Of a stretch of 64,000 bases of DNA, positions 62,778 to 64,000 are shown piece by piece. Position numbers and translations under genes: made by a program. The stretch's first letter is position 1; the number at the start of each line of letters is the position of its first letter. The DNA comes from FEB-25 sp963822175 (lineage in GTDB: Bacteria; Chloroflexota; Anaerolineae; Anaerolineales; UBA4823), in contig CAWGGJ010000005.1 of assembly GCA_963822175.1 (NCBI GenBank), positions 1-64,000 on the forward strand. The letters are read 5' to 3'. Below the pieces are notes generated by a model. It saw nothing but the letters and a program-made list of their open reading frames with translations, had not been told where the DNA came from and searched no databases.

Positions 62778-63680
62778 ATGGCTCTCACGCTAGCTGAGGC
62801 CATTTCCCGCGTCCCCCAATGGGTGGGTGCCAAAGATGTAATTTCCACTCCTTTGGGCGGTGGAATCACCAATGATAACTTCCGCATAGATGTAGATGGT
62901 GAGTCCTATGTGCTTCGTATACCAGGGGCGGATACAGAGAGTCTGGGTATCAACCGGGTATATGAATGCGAGGCTAACCTGGCCGCAGGGAAGCTGGGGA
63001 TAGCTCCCGAAGTGTATTACTTTATCCAGCCCGAAGGTTACCTGGTGACTCGCTTTGTCAATGGCCGGCCTCTTCCACCGGATGAGATCAGTCAACCCGA
63101 AAATATTCGCTGTGTGATGCATACCGTGCGGAAGATTTACACCATGCAGGAAATCCCAGGCGCTTTTAATCCCTTCCAGGTCGTCCGCGATTACACCAAT
63201 ATTGCCCGTCGTTACCGGATAACGTTTCCGCAAAACTATGATTGGCTTATCGAGCGCCTCCAGGAAGCAGAACAGGCGATGCTCGTCAATCCATACAAGC
63301 CCTGTCCGTGTCACAACGATTTACTCAATGCTAATTTCCTCGTTAACAGTCAGCTTTATATCCTAGATTGGGAATATGCCGGGATGGGTGATCTGTTTTT
63401 TGACCTGGCTAATTTTTCTGATCATCATAACCTGACCGATGAACAGGACCATTGGTTATTGAGCTGTTACTTTGATAATGAACCATCCCCCGACCAATGG
63501 GCACATTTAAAGATCATGGAAATCGTGTCTGATCTGCGCGAGGCCACCTGGGGACTCGTCCAGATTGGTATTTCAAAGCTCGATTTTGACTTCCGTGATT
63601 ATGCCGATAAGTTCTTTGGTCGTGTCATGGAGAATATCCATCATCCAAAATGGTATGAATATCTTAAGGAGGTAAATTGA
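62778..63680 (+). CDS. Choline/ethanolamine kinase-family phosphotransferase
   Basis: The 300-residue protein has an APH/choline-kinase fold: a nucleotide loop TPLGGGITNDNFRID, VLRIPG with the ATP-binding Lys replaced by Arg as in many choline kinases, the catalytic loop CHNDLLNANFLV (H-N-D-x-x-x-x-N) and LDWEYAGMGDLFFDLAN. It should phosphorylate an amino alcohol or related compound. It ends one base before the second dehydrogenase gene, matching a methylated-amine role. Confidence 0.88.
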   Translation: MALTLAEAISRVPQWVGAKDVISTPLGGGITNDNFRIDVDGESYVLRIPGADTESLGINRVYECEANLAAGKLGIAPEVYYFIQPEGYLVTRFVNGRPLPPDEISQPENIRCVMHTVRKIYTMQEIPGAFNPFQVVRDYTNIARRYRITFPQNYDWLIERLQEAEQAMLVNPYKPCPCHNDLLNANFLVNSQLYILDWEYAGMGDLFFDLANFSDHHNLTDEQDHWLLSCYFDNEPSPDQWAHLKIMEIVSDLREATWGLVQIGISKLDFDFRDYADKFFGRVMENIHHPKWYEYLKEVN

Positions 63681-63681
63681 A

Positions 63682-64000
63682 ATGTCTAATCTTCCCTCGC
63701 ATGCTCAGGCTGTCATCATCGGTGGAGGTGTTGGAGGCTGCAGCATTGCCTATCATTTGACCCTTATGGGTTGGAAAGATATCGTCGTCCTCGAACGGCA
63801 TGAGCTGACCAGTGGATCGACCTGGCACTCTGCCGGATTGGTCGGACAGATGCGCTCGGATGCCAATCTCACCCGCATGATGCATTACAGCACCGATCTC
63901 TACCGCAAGCTGAAACAGGAAACAGATCAGGATACTGGATGGCGTGAAGTTGGAGGTCTGCGCCTGGCTTCATCTGCTGAGCGGATGGAGGATATCAAGC
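63682..64000 (+). CDS. FAD-dependent dehydrogenase (dimethylglycine/sarcosine type), partial
   Basis: The first 106 residues are present; the rest lies beyond the right edge. AAGGAGG precedes the ATG at 63682. It has the dinucleotide motif AVIIGGGVGGCSIAYHLTLM and GSTWHSAGLVGQMRSD, the latter with the His that binds FAD covalently in dimethylglycine and sarcosine dehydrogenases. It is a paralogue of the dehydrogenase at 57653-60079, and more canonical at this motif (STWH rather than ESSH). Whether a GcvT domain follows cannot be seen. Confidence 0.9.
   Translation, partial: MSNLPSHAQAVIIGGGVGGCSIAYHLTLMGWKDIVVLERHELTSGSTWHSAGLVGQMRSDANLTRMMHYSTDLYRKLKQETDQDTGWREVGGLRLASSAERMEDIK

Noticed and set aside
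1..64000. CRISPR arrays, tRNA or rRNA genes, transposases
   Set aside because: None seen on reading both strands. The only regular repeats are the in-gene 276-bp repeats and short direct or inverted repeats listed above.

Overview
The window reads like a chromosome segment of a Chloroflexota bacterium, probably of the Anaerolineae. That is an inference from gene content and style: lipoproteins with Pro/Thr/Val-rich linkers after the lipobox, a large PAS-rich kinase, YegD-type Hsp70, LmbE deacetylase, M29 peptidase and a DnaE2-like polymerase. No rRNA, tRNA, CRISPR array or insertion sequence was recognised. Several genes carry single-base frameshifts, some in short homopolymers, so part of the 'pseudogene' signal may be sequencing error.

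Layout. 1-3.5 kb: the N-terminal two thirds of a cyclic beta-glucan synthase (runs off the left edge), coupled to a tandem universal stress protein. 3.9-6.4 kb: a tiny basic peptide gene and a FecR/OB-repeat lipoprotein. 7-9 kb: a truncated membrane protein divergent from a broken TetR regulator, then a LmbE deacetylase. 9-16.5 kb: an LCM-type methyltransferase, a two-domain cupredoxin, small membrane proteins and a propeller lipoprotein. 16.5-29.5 kb is housekeeping: MutM, an acetyltransferase, MeaB with a stand-alone cobalamin-binding mutase subunit, rubrerythrin, bacterioferritin, an M29-like peptidase, a gyrase-pinwheel-like protein next to an Hsp70-like ATPase, and a DnaE2-like polymerase.

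29.5-46.5 kb is an envelope redox and signalling block, all on the minus strand. A nine-PAS histidine kinase, its response regulator and a lone receiver lie upstream of a small membrane protein, a giant secreted multicopper oxidase (tandem repeats at the N-terminus, fibronectin III domains at the C-terminus, middle broken by many frameshifts) and two tandem di-haem cytochrome c peroxidases with odd Gly/Met/Cys-rich loops. The pieces fit an extracellular oxidation or electron-transfer system under two-component control.

47-64 kb is a methylated-amine island. On the minus strand are a DeoR-type regulator, an FAD/GcvT two-domain demethylating dehydrogenase, a PfkB-family protein lacking the usual catalytic Asp, an MttB-family methyltransferase, a metallophosphoesterase, an APC permease and a PotABCD-like ABC importer. 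Divergently, on the plus strand, are a nucleotidyltransferase-fold protein, a four-CBS protein, a choline-kinase-like protein and a second FAD dehydrogenase that runs off the right edge. The combination suggests uptake and stepwise demethylation of quaternary or tertiary amines. The kinase-like and nucleotidyltransferase-like members have no obvious place in known glycine-betaine pathways, and this is the best candidate for something undescribed here.
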